Part shown: positions 25,892 through 34,576 of the stretch, one piece after another
Position numbering within the stretch: the first letter of the stretch is position 1
Layout: every line of letters begins with the position of its first letter
Origin: Solimicrobium sp040544425
GTDB taxonomy: Bacteria; Pseudomonadota; Gammaproteobacteria; Burkholderiales; Burkholderiaceae_D
Reading direction: 5' to 3'
Length of the DNA: 64,000 bases
Assembly (NCBI GenBank): GCA_040544425.1
Contig: JBEONO010000015.1
Location: 1 to 64,000, forward strand
Position numbers and translations under genes: made by a program
The notes under the pieces: model-generated
What the model was told of the DNA's origin: nothing
Seen by the model: the letters and a program-made list of their open reading frames with translations, nothing else
Database searches by the model: none

Positions 25892-27652
25892 TCAGTGCCC
25901 CGAAGCTCCGGTTGCGCCAATCCCGGTTTCTGAGCGAACCCGCTGCGCTTCGTAGCCAGCACGATCGATTGCAGCCCGTGGACTCTTATCCAGCACAGAG
26001 AAAATCCAGATACTGAGAAACGCCGCCGTCATGGAAAATAATGCCGGCGAGGTGTACGGGAAAATCGCTTCTTTGTTATGCAGCACATCGACCCAGACCG
26101 ATTTGGAAATGACGGTCAGTCCGAAAGCGGTCAGCAAGCCGATAAACCCACCGACGGTTGCGCCACGTGTGGTGCAATCTTTCCACAACACCGACATGAA
26201 CAGCACCGGAAAATTCGCCGACGCGGCAATCGCAAAGGCCAGTGACACCATGAATGCGATGTTTTGCGTCTCGAACAAAATACCCAGTATCACTGCAATG
26301 ATTCCGAGAACGACAGTCGTGATTTTCGATACGCGCAACTCTTCGGCGCTGGTCGCCTGGCCAAATCTGAATACGGTTGAATACAGATCGTGCGAGACCG
26401 CCGAAGCACCCGACAGCGTCAAGCCGGAGACAACTGCCAGAATGGTCGCGAACGCCACTGCTGATATGAATCCCAGGAATACATTTCCGCCGACCGCCTT
26501 GGCCAGATGCACCGCCGACATATTATTCCCGCCGAACAGTTTGCCTGGAGGCCCGAATTCAGGATTGGTACTGACCAAAACAATCGCGCCGAAACCAATA
26601 ATAAATGTCAGGATGTAGAAATAACCGATCCAGGTGGTTGCCCAAAATACCGATTTGCGTGCTTCCTTGGCACTTGGCACAGTAAAGAAACGCATCAGGA
26701 TGTGCGGCAATCCGGCGGTACCAAACATGAGCGCCATACCGAACGAAATGGCCGAAATCGGGTCTTTCACAAAATTGCCTGGTCCCATGATCGAGAAGCC
26801 TTTGGCAGCTGCCAGCACATCCGGACTGACGCCTTTCTTGATCGCATCCTCCGTCAGTTTCGGATCATGCATGGCCAGACTGGTTTTAATTTCGACTGCC
26901 TTGGCAAACAACGCTTCCGGGCTGAAGTTAAATTGAGCCAGCACCATAAATGCCATAAACGAGGCACCGGCGAGCAACAATCCGGCTTTGATGATTTGCA
27001 CCCAGGTCGTTGCAGTCATCCCACCAAATAATACATAGGTAATCATCAGGGCACCTACGATCACCACGGCGATCCAGTAATCCAGTCCGAATAACAGTTT
27101 AATCAGCGAACCGGCACCAACCATTTGCGCGATCAGGTAAAACAGCACGACCACCAATGTGCCGGATGCTGAAAACACCCGAATTGGTTTTTGCTTGAAG
27201 CGATAAGCGGCAACGTCAGCGAAAGTGAAGCGACCCAGATTGCGCAGACGTTCCGCCATCAGGAAAGTGATCACCGGCCAGCCGACCAGAAAGCCGACTG
27301 AATAGATCAGCCCGTCATAACCATTGGCATACACGGCAGCCGAAATACCAAGGAACGAGGCTGCCGACATATAGTCACCGGCAATCGCCAGACCGTTTTG
27401 AAAACCGGTAATGCCGCCGCCGGCAGTATAGAAATCAGACGCCGACTTGGTGCGACCGGCCGCCCATTTTGTGATGAACAAGGTAAATACGACAAACCCG
27501 GCAAACATGGAAATGGCGACCCAGTTGGTCGGTTGTTTTTCGGTTTGCCCCAGGTCGATCCCAGCCGCCCAGACCATGGCAGGGAGCAGCCAGGCAGATA
27601 ACAGTGTCAGCCCGGCTAAAAGTGTCGCTTTCTTATTGAGCGTTCTCATCAT
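25892..27652 (-). CDS. actP: Cation/acetate symporter
   Basis: A sodium:solute symporter of 586 residues that imports acetate and similar short carboxylates. It begins with a cleavable-looking hydrophobic leader followed by about 13 membrane helices. The family signature A-G-D-Y-M-S-A-A-S-F-L-G and G-G-M-T-A-T-T-W-V-Q segments are clear. Two tandem ATG codons (27652 and 27649) overlap the stop of the upstream DUF485 gene. That pairing, with a small DUF485 membrane protein before the permease, is the usual yjcH-actP arrangement. Confidence 0.95.
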   Translation of the reverse strand: MMRTLNKKATLLAGLTLLSAWLLPAMVWAAGIDLGQTEKQPTNWVAISMFAGFVVFTLFITKWAAGRTKSASDFYTAGGGITGFQNGLAIAGDYMSAASFLGISAAVYANGYDGLIYSVGFLVGWPVITFLMAERLRNLGRFTFADVAAYRFKQKPIRVFSASGTLVVVLFYLIAQMVGAGSLIKLLFGLDYWIAVVIVGALMITYVLFGGMTATTWVQIIKAGLLLAGASFMAFMVLAQFNFSPEALFAKAVEIKTSLAMHDPKLTEDAIKKGVSPDVLAAAKGFSIMGPGNFVKDPISAISFGMALMFGTAGLPHILMRFFTVPSAKEARKSVFWATTWIGYFYILTFIIGFGAIVLVSTNPEFGPPGKLFGGNNMSAVHLAKAVGGNVFLGFISAVAFATILAVVSGLTLSGASAVSHDLYSTVFRFGQATSAEELRVSKITTVVLGIIAVILGILFETQNIAFMVSLAFAIAASANFPVLFMSVLWKDCTTRGATVGGFIGLLTAFGLTVISKSVWVDVLHNKEAIFPYTSPALFSMTAAFLSIWIFSVLDKSPRAAIDRAGYEAQRVRSETGIGATGASGH

Positions 27653-27954
27653 TGCACCTCTTTTTTGATTTGAGCCGTCAGGTCATCGAACTGGCTATTG
27701 GCGCGGCGCACATAAATGCCGGTAATGAGTACGGTAAATACAATGACGAACAAGCCAACCGGGATACCGATGGTCGTTACGCCGTCACCCAATCTGGTGC
27801 TCAGCAATTCCTTGTCAAATGCAATTAATAGAATAAAGCCGTAATACACCACCATCATCATGAGGGTGAATAACCAACCATAGGCGGTGCGTGCTTTGAG
27901 AAGTTTTTGGTAGTTCGGATTTGCCAGAATCCGTTTGACGAGCTGGTCTTCCAT
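27649..27954 (-). CDS. DUF485 small inner-membrane protein (YjcH-like)
   Basis: A 101-residue protein with two membrane helices (about 28-50 and 62-84) and the DUF485 opening P-N-Y-Q-K-L-L-K-A-R-T-A-Y-G-W. I chose the ATG at 27954, which is preceded by AAGGAGA seven bases away. It is translationally coupled to actP, and its family occurs almost exclusively in front of such permeases, but its molecular task is not known. Confidence 0.93.
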   Translation of the reverse strand: MEDQLVKRILANPNYQKLLKARTAYGWLFTLMMMVVYYGFILLIAFDKELLSTRLGDGVTTIGIPVGLFVIVFTVLITGIYVRRANSQFDDLTAQIKKEVQ

Positions 27955-28129
27955 TGGTTTGTCTCCTTGATGTTTTTTATAAAACCAATTTACTACGCGA
28001 ATCAATTTCTGAATGGATGATTTCTGTTTATATTACGGGAATATTACGTCAAGAAGTAATAAATTTTGCGGGTCATTCCACTGCATTTGATCCAGAATAA
28101 AGGATTTTGGATTGGTAATAATTAACCAA

Positions 28130-28954
28130 CTATCTGACCCGCGCCGGCCTGAACACATTGGCATCGGCGTAAAATTCATCGTCCTGAATTGGCCACCATC
28201 CCGGTACGCCGAGAATCGGCAGCGGAGAAAATGCGTTGGGCAGTAATTGATGTGACGTCAGCTGTGCGGCGATCTGGCGATCCAGAATGATCCGCTGTTC
28301 TGTCCAGGGTGAGGCATGAAATTCTGGTTCGACCCAGCAAATCAAGGTATGCGCGGTGATCGACTTATAGGGGTTGGCCAATTTTTCCATAATCGCATGA
28401 CCGAACAAAACCACTTTGGTCAGCGCCTGAAATTGCTGACGCTCTTCAATGAAAACGCGCTGCCACTGATGCGCGCGCAAGGCTGCTGCCAATGCATGAC
28501 CAGACGGCGTGTCGGAGACTGCCAGCAAGGCGGCGTTTTCATCAAACAGGGTTGCGGCATCACGGGACGGCCCGCGCGATTTGCCGATCCCCAGACTGGC
28601 AATTTGCGCGGCCTGCAAGGCATTCAATTGCGCTTTGACGGATGGATAAGTGATCCATACCAGGGCATTAAAAAAATCATGTAGATTGTCGCGCGTCGGT
28701 ACCTGTCCGGTCGCGCTGATGAAAGCTTCGTAGGATTCGCCTGGTGGAAGCGCCTGTTGTTCGACAAACCGGATCGGCAGCTGGCGGTGATTAGAAAGAC
28801 TGATTGCACTGGCCTGCCGGTTCAATTCATGTCGCCAGTCATCAGCTCGTGCGATCTGTTGGCCGATGGTTCGCAGCTCGGCCAGCCATGGTGCAGACCA
28901 GTCAACTCCCTGATCGATGCACCCATCTGCCGCACTGCTCAAACCATTTTCCAC
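28130..28954 (-). CDS. DUF3025 protein
   Basis: A soluble 274-residue protein recognised by P-T-R-D-N-L-H-D-F-F-N-A-L-V-W, the core of DUF3025. The family is common in Beta- and Gammaproteobacteria and has no established function. The N-terminal half holds the conserved core, and the end is rich in proline and tryptophan (P-I-L-G-V-P-G-W-W-P). It starts 16 bases inside the end of pyrC, so it is probably co-transcribed with it. Confidence 0.8.
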   Translation of the reverse strand: MENGLSSAADGCIDQGVDWSAPWLAELRTIGQQIARADDWRHELNRQASAISLSNHRQLPIRFVEQQALPPGESYEAFISATGQVPTRDNLHDFFNALVWITYPSVKAQLNALQAAQIASLGIGKSRGPSRDAATLFDENAALLAVSDTPSGHALAAALRAHQWQRVFIEERQQFQALTKVVLFGHAIMEKLANPYKSITAHTLICWVEPEFHASPWTEQRIILDRQIAAQLTSHQLLPNAFSPLPILGVPGWWPIQDDEFYADANVFRPARVR

Positions 28955-29982
28955 TGCAAGGTTTCACCGGCGTTGAGCGGGACTATTGTGGAATCAGCCA
29001 GGGCCAGTTCCTGTGGCAAATCCCAGCTGCTGCGTTCCAGAGTTATTTTGGCAGTATTGACCGGCAACTGATAAAACGCCGGGCCGAACAGACTGGCAAA
29101 ACCTTCCAGTTTATCGAGCGCACCAACCTGGTCAAACGCCTGCGTATACAGTTCCATGGCATGCAGGGCGGTATAGCATCCGGCACATCCACAGGCATTT
29201 TCTTTGACGCCTTTGGCATGCGGCGCGGAATCGGTGCCCAGAAAAAACCGCGGATTTCCCGAGGTAGCGGCCTGCACTAAGGCCAGACGATGCGATTCGC
29301 GCTTCAACACCGGCAGACAATAGTAGTGCGGACGGATGCCGCCTTTGAAAATCTCGTTGCGGTTGTAGAGCAGATGATGGGCGGTGATGGTCGCGCCAAT
29401 CGGGCCGCTGGCCGTGCGTACATAATCGGCAGCCTGGCTGGTCGTGATATGTTCAAACACTACCTTGAGTTCGGGCATGTCAGTACGCAAAGGTTGTAAG
29501 ACCTGTTCGATAAATACCGCTTCACGATCAAACAAATCGATCTCTGGATCAGTGACTTCACCATGCACCAGAAACGGCATGCCGCATTCCTGCATGACTT
29601 CCAGAGTCGGATAACAGGCGCGCAAATTGGTGACGCCCGCGTCCGAATTGGTGGTGGCACCGGCCGGATACAACTTCACTGCATGAATCAGTCCGCTGTC
29701 TTTGGCGCGACGAATTTCGTCCGGGCTGGTGTTATTGGTCAGGTATAAGGTCATCAACGGTTCAAACTGCATCCCGGCTGGCAGCGCGGCGAGGATGCGT
29801 TCGCGATAGGCCAGTGCCTGTGCGGTGGTCGTGACCGGCGGCTTCAGGTTGGGCATGACAATCGCCCGGGCAAACTGTTTTGCGGTATGCGGCAGTACAC
29901 TGGCTAACACGGCACCGTCGCGCAAGTGCAGATGCCAGTCATCAGGGCGGGTAATTGTCAGGGAATTGGTGGTAGCAGACAT
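28939..29982 (-). CDS. pyrC: Dihydroorotase (class II)
   Basis: It closes carbamoyl aspartate to dihydroorotate in pyrimidine synthesis. The 347-residue length and the metal-binding D-D-W-H-L-H-L-R-D-G, the K-L-Y-P-A-G-A-T-T-N-S segment with the carbamylated lysine, the V-H-G-E-V and F-E-H-I-T-T histidines and the G-T-D-S-A-P-H active-site aspartate identify the E. coli-like class. Confidence 0.97.
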   Translation of the reverse strand: MSATTNSLTITRPDDWHLHLRDGAVLASVLPHTAKQFARAIVMPNLKPPVTTTAQALAYRERILAALPAGMQFEPLMTLYLTNNTSPDEIRRAKDSGLIHAVKLYPAGATTNSDAGVTNLRACYPTLEVMQECGMPFLVHGEVTDPEIDLFDREAVFIEQVLQPLRTDMPELKVVFEHITTSQAADYVRTASGPIGATITAHHLLYNRNEIFKGGIRPHYYCLPVLKRESHRLALVQAATSGNPRFFLGTDSAPHAKGVKENACGCAGCYTALHAMELYTQAFDQVGALDKLEGFASLFGPAFYQLPVNTAKITLERSSWDLPQELALADSTIVPLNAGETLQWKMV

Positions 29983-30059
29983 GGCGGGGCGCAGGGTAGT
30001 GAAGAATAGGCGTTATTCTAACTGAATTCATTGGCTGCCCCGGGCCCGACTGGCCAATA

Positions 30060-31925
30060 TCAGGCAAACTGCGGCGCTTCCGGCTCGGGATCTGACCACA
30101 CTTCCTGCTCGGTTTGTGATTGCTGGCGCTGCCACATTTGCGCATATACCCCGCCCTGCTCCAATAATGCGCCATGCGTGCCGCTTTCCACGATCCGACC
30201 ATGCTCCATCACCAGAATTTGCGCGGCATCGACGATGGTCGAGAGTCGATGGGCAATCACCAGACTGGTTCTGCCTTTGGCGATTTCCTTCAACTGTTGC
30301 TGGATCGCCTGTTCCGATTTCGAATCGAGTGCCGAAGTCGCTTCATCGAAAATCAGGATCGCCGGATTTTTTAAGACGGTACGCGCAATTGCAACGCGCT
30401 GCTTCTCTCCACCGGACAATTTCAAGCCACGCTCGCCGACCATGGTGGCATAGCCATTTGGCAAACTTTGAATGAAGTCGTGGATATAGGCTGCCTTGGC
30501 CGCGGCCACGATTTCTTCATGGGTCGCACCGCTTTTCCCGTAGGCGATATTGTATTCAATCGTATCGTTGAACAGCACGGTATCCTGCGGCACGATGCCG
30601 ATCGATGTGCGCAACGATGCCTGGGTAATCGCCCTGATTTCTTGTCCGGCTATCGTAATGCTGCCGCTCTGGATATCGTAAAAGCGAAACAGCAGGCGCG
30701 CCAGCGTGGACTTGCCGGATCCGCTTGCGCCAACCACCGCCGTAGTCGCACCGGCGGGCATGACGAATGACACCTTGTGCAAAATCTGGCGGTTACTCTC
30801 GTAACTGAACTCGACCTGGTTAAACCGGATTTCTGGTCCTGCCTGGTTAACCAGCTGCAGCACATGGGCATTGTCGGCATCGGCGATTTCCTTGTTTTCA
30901 TCCAGCAGTGCGAACAGTTTTTCCATATCGGCCAGACTCTGTTTGATTTCGCGGTACAACACACCCAGGAAGTTCAGCGGCACATACAACTGCAGCATGA
31001 AACTGTTGACCAGGACCAGGTCACCCAAAGTCATCTGTCCGGCGATGACCCCAACAGTGGCGCGCCACAGAATCAGACTGACAGCAATCGCGATAATCGA
31101 AGATTGTCCAATATTTAACAGCGACAGCGAGGTTTGCGATTTGACCGCCGCAGTTTCATATTGCTGCAAGCCCAGGTCGTAGCGGGTCGCTTCCATTTCT
31201 TCATTGCTGAAGTATTTGACTGTTTCATAATTGATGATGGAATCGATCGCCTTGGTATTGGCTTTGGAATCCAGTTCATTCATGGTGCGTCTGAAATGGG
31301 TACGCCACTCGGTGACCGAAATCGTGAACACTATATATAGAGTCAAGGCGCAGAAAGTGATCGCGGAAAACCAGATATCGTAGTGCAGGACCAGATAGCC
31401 CAGCACCATAGTGATTTCCAGCAGGGTCGGAAAGATGCTGAACAGGGCAAACGAGACCAGCGACGCGACGGCCCGGGTACCGCGTTCGATATCACGGGTC
31501 ATGCCGCCGGTCTGTCGATTCAGATGGAAGCGCAATGACAGGCCGTGGATGTGGCGGAATACTTTCAGGGCGATGGTTCGCACCGCTCGTTGCGTGACGC
31601 GGGCAAACACGAATTCGCGCATCTCAGTAAAAAATGTGGTCGACAGGCGCAGCAAACCATACACCACCAGGATAGAAACCGGTAACACCAGCGTGGCATT
31701 GGTCGAGCCTGGCGTTAAGGTGTCGATCAATCTTTTCAGGACAACCGGCACGGCAACCAGGCTCGATTTGGCAGCAATCAGACAGAACAGGGCAATCCCA
31801 ACTCTTACTTTATAGGCCCACAGATACGGCAGGAGTGTCTTGATGGTTGCCCAATCATTACGTTTTATTGTATCGCCCGCAGGAGCTGGGCCTGGAGCGG
31901 AAGAGCTGGAAGATGAGTGGCGCAT
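30060..31925 (-). CDS. Atm1-type ABC exporter (fused permease and ATPase)
   Basis: A 621-residue half-transporter with six membrane helices (about 35-330) and a C-terminal ATPase. Walker A is G-A-S-G-S-G-K-S-T, the signature is L-S-G-G-E-K-Q-R-V-A-I-A-R and Walker B runs into D-E-A-T-S-A-L-D. The membrane part contains T-G-G-M-T-R-D-I-E-R-G and N-Y-E-T-V-K-Y-F-S-N-E, hallmarks of the Atm1/ABCB7/HMT1 group that exports glutathione-bound metals or sulfur compounds. The substrate here is inferred from the family. It lies 56 bases from the divergent thioesterase gene. Confidence 0.9.
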   Translation of the reverse strand: MRHSSSSSSAPGPAPAGDTIKRNDWATIKTLLPYLWAYKVRVGIALFCLIAAKSSLVAVPVVLKRLIDTLTPGSTNATLVLPVSILVVYGLLRLSTTFFTEMREFVFARVTQRAVRTIALKVFRHIHGLSLRFHLNRQTGGMTRDIERGTRAVASLVSFALFSIFPTLLEITMVLGYLVLHYDIWFSAITFCALTLYIVFTISVTEWRTHFRRTMNELDSKANTKAIDSIINYETVKYFSNEEMEATRYDLGLQQYETAAVKSQTSLSLLNIGQSSIIAIAVSLILWRATVGVIAGQMTLGDLVLVNSFMLQLYVPLNFLGVLYREIKQSLADMEKLFALLDENKEIADADNAHVLQLVNQAGPEIRFNQVEFSYESNRQILHKVSFVMPAGATTAVVGASGSGKSTLARLLFRFYDIQSGSITIAGQEIRAITQASLRTSIGIVPQDTVLFNDTIEYNIAYGKSGATHEEIVAAAKAAYIHDFIQSLPNGYATMVGERGLKLSGGEKQRVAIARTVLKNPAILIFDEATSALDSKSEQAIQQQLKEIAKGRTSLVIAHRLSTIVDAAQILVMEHGRIVESGTHGALLEQGGVYAQMWQRQQSQTEQEVWSDPEPEAPQFA

Positions 31926-31981
31926 GATTTGGTCTATAATTTCGGTTTTGCGATTGTACTCCGTACCGGGAACTCAGAACT

Positions 31982-32389
31982 ATGAACAGCTCAAGCGAGA
32001 CCGCACTGCCAGCCCGTATGCCGCAATTGCGCGTCATGCCAATGCCATCCGATGCCAATATCCACGGTGACGTTTTTGGTGGATGGATTATGGCGCAGGT
32101 CGATATCGCCGGCGCGATTCCCGCCGCGCGTCGCAGTAACGGACGCGTTGCGACCATTGCGGTCAATTCATTCCTGTTTAAACACCCGGTGTTTGTCGGC
32201 GACTTGCTGTCTTTTTATGCCGATGTCGTCAAAGTGGGTCGCACGTCAATAACGATTTACGTGGAAGTGTATGCGGAACGAAACCGCCTTGAAGCGGATA
32301 CCGTCAAGGTCACCGAAGCCACATTGACTTATGTGGCGACCGATGACGACAGAAAACCGCGGGTGATTCCGCCTCTGGAAGCTATTTAA
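31982..32389 (+). CDS. YciA-type hotdog acyl-CoA thioesterase
   Basis: It hydrolyses acyl-CoA to free acid and CoA. The 135-residue single hotdog domain shows the characteristic I-H-G-D-V-F-G-G-W-I-M at the start of the central helix and F-K-H-P-V-F-V-G-D-L on the following strands. No signal peptide is present. Its stop overlaps the convergent yggT stop by four bases. Confidence 0.9.
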   Translation: MNSSSETALPARMPQLRVMPMPSDANIHGDVFGGWIMAQVDIAGAIPAARRSNGRVATIAVNSFLFKHPVFVGDLLSFYADVVKVGRTSITIYVEVYAERNRLEADTVKVTEATLTYVATDDDRKPRVIPPLEAI

Positions 32390-32940
32390 ATCAACGCGAA
32401 TCCGGCCATGACCGCCAGATAGGACAGCATTTTACTGGCGACCTGCAGCAACAGGAATAACACCATCGGGGAAATATCTAGACCGCCCAGCAGTGGAATC
32501 AGCTGGCGTATCGGCTTCAATAAGGGCGCGTTCAACGCCTGTACAAACGGTGCCAATGGCGCCTGTGGGTTCACCCAACTGAAAATTACTTCCAGAATCA
32601 GCAAGGCGGTCCAGCCATAAATGATCCATTGCAGCACGCTAAACAGGGCAATCAGAAACAGCGCGGCGAACACCGTGTCGGTGACCAGCCACATTTTGAT
32701 TACGGTGGCGACCAGTGCAATCAGATAGGCACCAATCAGGCTCGCCCAGTCGAATCCAGCGACACCGGGAATGATGCGACGCAGGGGTTTAACCAGCCAG
32801 TCACTGAGTTGAAAGGTGAATTGCGCGACCTGCGGTGGCGGGCGTACCCGGACAATCTGTATCCAAAATCGTAACAACAGGACCCCGGCCAGCAACCCTG
32901 CAACCGTATCCAGCACTAAACTAAACAAGTTATATAACAA
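32386..32940 (-). CDS. YggT family integral membrane protein
   Basis: A 184-residue protein with two tandem YGGT units, each a hydrophobic pair around S-D-W-L-V-K-P-L-R-R-I-I-P and the related N-A-P-L-L-K-P-I-R-Q-L-I-P. Four or so membrane helices are visible. Family members have been linked to cell shape, division or osmotic tolerance, but no biochemical role is settled. Confidence 0.92.
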   Translation of the reverse strand: MLYNLFSLVLDTVAGLLAGVLLLRFWIQIVRVRPPPQVAQFTFQLSDWLVKPLRRIIPGVAGFDWASLIGAYLIALVATVIKMWLVTDTVFAALFLIALFSVLQWIIYGWTALLILEVIFSWVNPQAPLAPFVQALNAPLLKPIRQLIPLLGGLDISPMVLFLLLQVASKMLSYLAVMAGFALI

Positions 32941-33064
32941 GATTCATTCCCCTAATATTGAGCCCGGCACAACCGCCATGACCAACTCAGTTGATCAGCG
33001 AAGCCGACAGTATACATATTTGGCGCAATATCGCGACTACCGTTTTCCAAGCTTGCACTGCCCA

Positions 33065-33102
33065 TAAAAAAACCTGCTATGCAGTCTGACTACATAGCAG
33101 GT
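33065..33102 (-). terminator. Rho-independent terminator of the H1-like gene
   Basis: On the minus strand ACCTGCTATG (33093-33102 on the plus map) pairs with CATAGCAGGT (33072-33081) around an 11-base loop and is followed by seven T residues. It lies about 40 bases after the H1-like stop codon. Confidence 0.9.
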
Positions 33103-33142
33103 CATGATTCCTGACACAAATCAGGCAACAACAACTTGACGC

Positions 33143-33880
33143 TTATTGAGGGCGTGGTGTCGCAGTTGGGAAAGGCCAGGCAGCTGTTGGAGCAATTACA
33201 CTGTTAGCTTCTTTCGGTGCAGCCGGTTTTACGGCTGGCTTAGCCGCCGCTTTTTTTGCGACTGGCTTTTTCGCGGCTGCTGGTTTGGCTGCTACTGGTT
33301 TTGCTGCTGCCGGTTTTTTAACTGCGGCTGCGACTTTTTTAGCGACTGGCTTTTTAGCTGCTACTTTTTTCGCTGCTGGCTTGGCTGCTGGCTTAGCTGC
33401 GACTTTTTTAGCGACTGGCTTTTTGGCTGCTACTTTTTTAGCTGCTGGCTTGGCTGCTACTTTTTTAGCTGCTGGTTTGGCTGCTACTTTTTTAGCGACT
33501 GGCTTTTTAGCTGCTACTTTTTTCGCTGCCGGCTTGGCCGCTACTTTTTTAGCTACTGGCTTTTTGGCTGCTACTTTTTTCGCTGCTGCTGGTTTTTTAA
33601 CTGCGGCTGCTACTTTTTTAGCTGCTGGTTTCGCTGCTACTTTTTTAGCTACTGGCTTTTTAGCTACTACTTTTTTCGCTGCTGGCTTGGCTGCTACTTT
33701 TTTAGCGGCAGGTTTCGCTGCTGGTTTGGCCACTACTTTTTTAGCTACTGGCTTTTTAGCTGCTACTTTTTTGACTGCTGCTGGCTTAGCTGCTACTTTT
33801 TTAGCGGCAGGTTTCGCTGCTGCTTTCTTGGCTGCCGGTTTAGCGGCTGCTTTTTTTGCGGGTTTAGATGCTGTAGACAT
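33143..33880 (-). CDS. Histone H1-like Lys/Ala/Pro-rich protein
   Basis: The 245-residue protein consists almost wholly of repeats such as P-A-A-K-K-V-A-A-K and K-K-P-V-A-K-K-V-A-A-K, and closes with a short non-repetitive tail. This composition matches the C-terminal tail of eukaryotic H1 and bacterial H1-like proteins (chlamydial HctB, Bordetella BpH1). It is expected to bind DNA nonspecifically and compact the nucleoid; this is inference from composition. The DNA is a tandem repeat array, so repeat number should vary between strains. Long open frames on the opposite strand are by-products of the repeats. It has its own terminator and a long upstream region. Confidence 0.85.
   Translation of the reverse strand: MSTASKPAKKAAAKPAAKKAAAKPAAKKVAAKPAAVKKVAAKKPVAKKVVAKPAAKPAAKKVAAKPAAKKVVAKKPVAKKVAAKPAAKKVAAAVKKPAAAKKVAAKKPVAKKVAAKPAAKKVAAKKPVAKKVAAKPAAKKVAAKPAAKKVAAKKPVAKKVAAKPAAKPAAKKVAAKKPVAKKVAAAVKKPAAAKPVAAKPAAAKKPVAKKAAAKPAVKPAAPKEANSVIAPTAAWPFPTATPRPQ
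33240..33860. repeat. Tandem coding repeats within the H1-like gene
   Basis: The coding sequence is built from near-identical 27- and 33-base units encoding variants of A-A-K-K-V-A-A-K-P/K. The copies are close enough in DNA sequence for slippage or recombination. This is a coding low-complexity array, not a CRISPR. Confidence 0.8.
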
Positions 33881-34101
33881 TTTTTGTCCTTTACTAAAAG
33901 TTAGAAAGTATCACATACAAGTTTAAAACCCGTTTTAGCCATCGCACGAAGCAATGATTAAAGCGGATTATTCATCGGCGCAAAACTTTAATGCATATAC
34001 GCTAATGAATTCGGCATCTGCCAAACTGTTATCTTTTTATTGATTCTTCAGTTTGACACTTAATCTTTTCCAAAGGAGCCTGCTCGTTCCGATCACCAGC
34101 A

Positions 34102-34119
34102 GTACATATATATATGTAC
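34102..34119. repeat. 18-base perfect palindrome
   Basis: GTACATATA is followed directly by TATATGTAC with no spacer. CCAG and CTGG lie at similar distances outside it. Such a dyad can be an operator, and it lies about 220 bases before the H1-like start. Confidence 0.6.
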
Positions 34120-34147
34120 ATCTTCTGGAGCATCCCCTTTAGAATCG

Positions 34148-34174
34148 CCCTGTTTCAAGCTTCGTGAAGCAGGG
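34148..34174. repeat. Hairpin upstream of the H1-like gene
   Basis: CCCTGTTTCA pairs with TGAAGCAGGG (one G-T pair) around a seven-base loop. On the plus strand five T residues follow shortly after, so it could terminate plus-strand transcription, although no plus-strand gene precedes it. Confidence 0.5.
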
Positions 34175-34195
34175 AAGTATTTTTAAAACAAATCG

Positions 34196-34279
34196 AATGA
34201 ACACAGCAAAAAGCCGCTTGCTCCTGAATAGATTCGCTATTCAGGCAGGGCGGCTAGTTTTGATAATCGTGTGTTCATT
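34196..34279. repeat. Long interrupted hairpin, candidate structured RNA or terminator
   Basis: Four nested stems fit together: AATGAACACA with TGTGTTCATT (34196-34205/34270-34279), CAAAA with TTTTG, AGCCGC with GCGGCT (34212-34217/34250-34255), and CCTGAATAG with CTATTCAGG (34223-34231/34237-34245) around a five-base loop. About 30 pairs are formed. Read on the minus strand, the GCGGCT arm is followed by TTTT-G, like a terminator. The 10-base terminal repeats also recall a small mobile element. Confidence 0.55.
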
Positions 34280-34517
34280 GTTGTTTATGATGGCCTCGCT
34301 TGTTTGTTCAGGTTCTTTATTATTTTAGTTTTGACTGACTTTCAAACTTTTTAAATCTGCTTTTTTCAAAAAAATTTATCCGGAAAATTCTTCAAAAATT
34401 CAGCAGCGCATTTTAAATCTGTTTTTTACACTTACCAAAATACGCTGCATTTCCCGAATAGTAAAACTTTTTTTAAAAAAAGTGATCTTTTTTTTTCAAA
34501 AAAATGAAAAATTTTTT

Positions 34518-34548
34518 GGTGAAGTGATTTTTTATTTTCTACTTCACC
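34518..34548 (-). terminator. Probable terminator of nrdB
   Basis: GGTGAAGT and ACTTCACC form an eight-pair stem around a 15-base AT loop, 29 bases after the nrdB stop on the minus strand. The following sequence is A- then T-rich, so the T-run is displaced and efficiency is uncertain. Confidence 0.5.
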
Positions 34549-34576
34549 GATTTTTAACGCACTTTTTTAACTCAAC

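Larger units (their letters stand above)
33881..34576. other. AT-rich gene-free region with many inverted repeats
   Basis: This is the largest gap in the window. It lies upstream of the H1-like gene and downstream of nrdB, both on the minus strand. No ORF of believable length is seen. It holds an 18-base palindrome (34102-34119), two hairpins (34148-34174 and 34196-34279), another palindrome CTTTTTTTAAAAAAAG (34467-34482) and the GGTGAAGT hairpin (34518-34548). A small RNA or a regulatory region is possible. Confidence 0.6.

Noticed and set aside
33240..33860. Periodic repeat that could be mistaken for CRISPR
   Set aside because: The units are contiguous, coding and without unique spacers.
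33146..33926. Long open frames on the plus strand opposite the H1-like gene, rich in Phe, Cys and Ala
   Set aside because: They are the complement of the Lys/Ala/Pro repeats. The minus frame has the right composition, a terminator and a known family.
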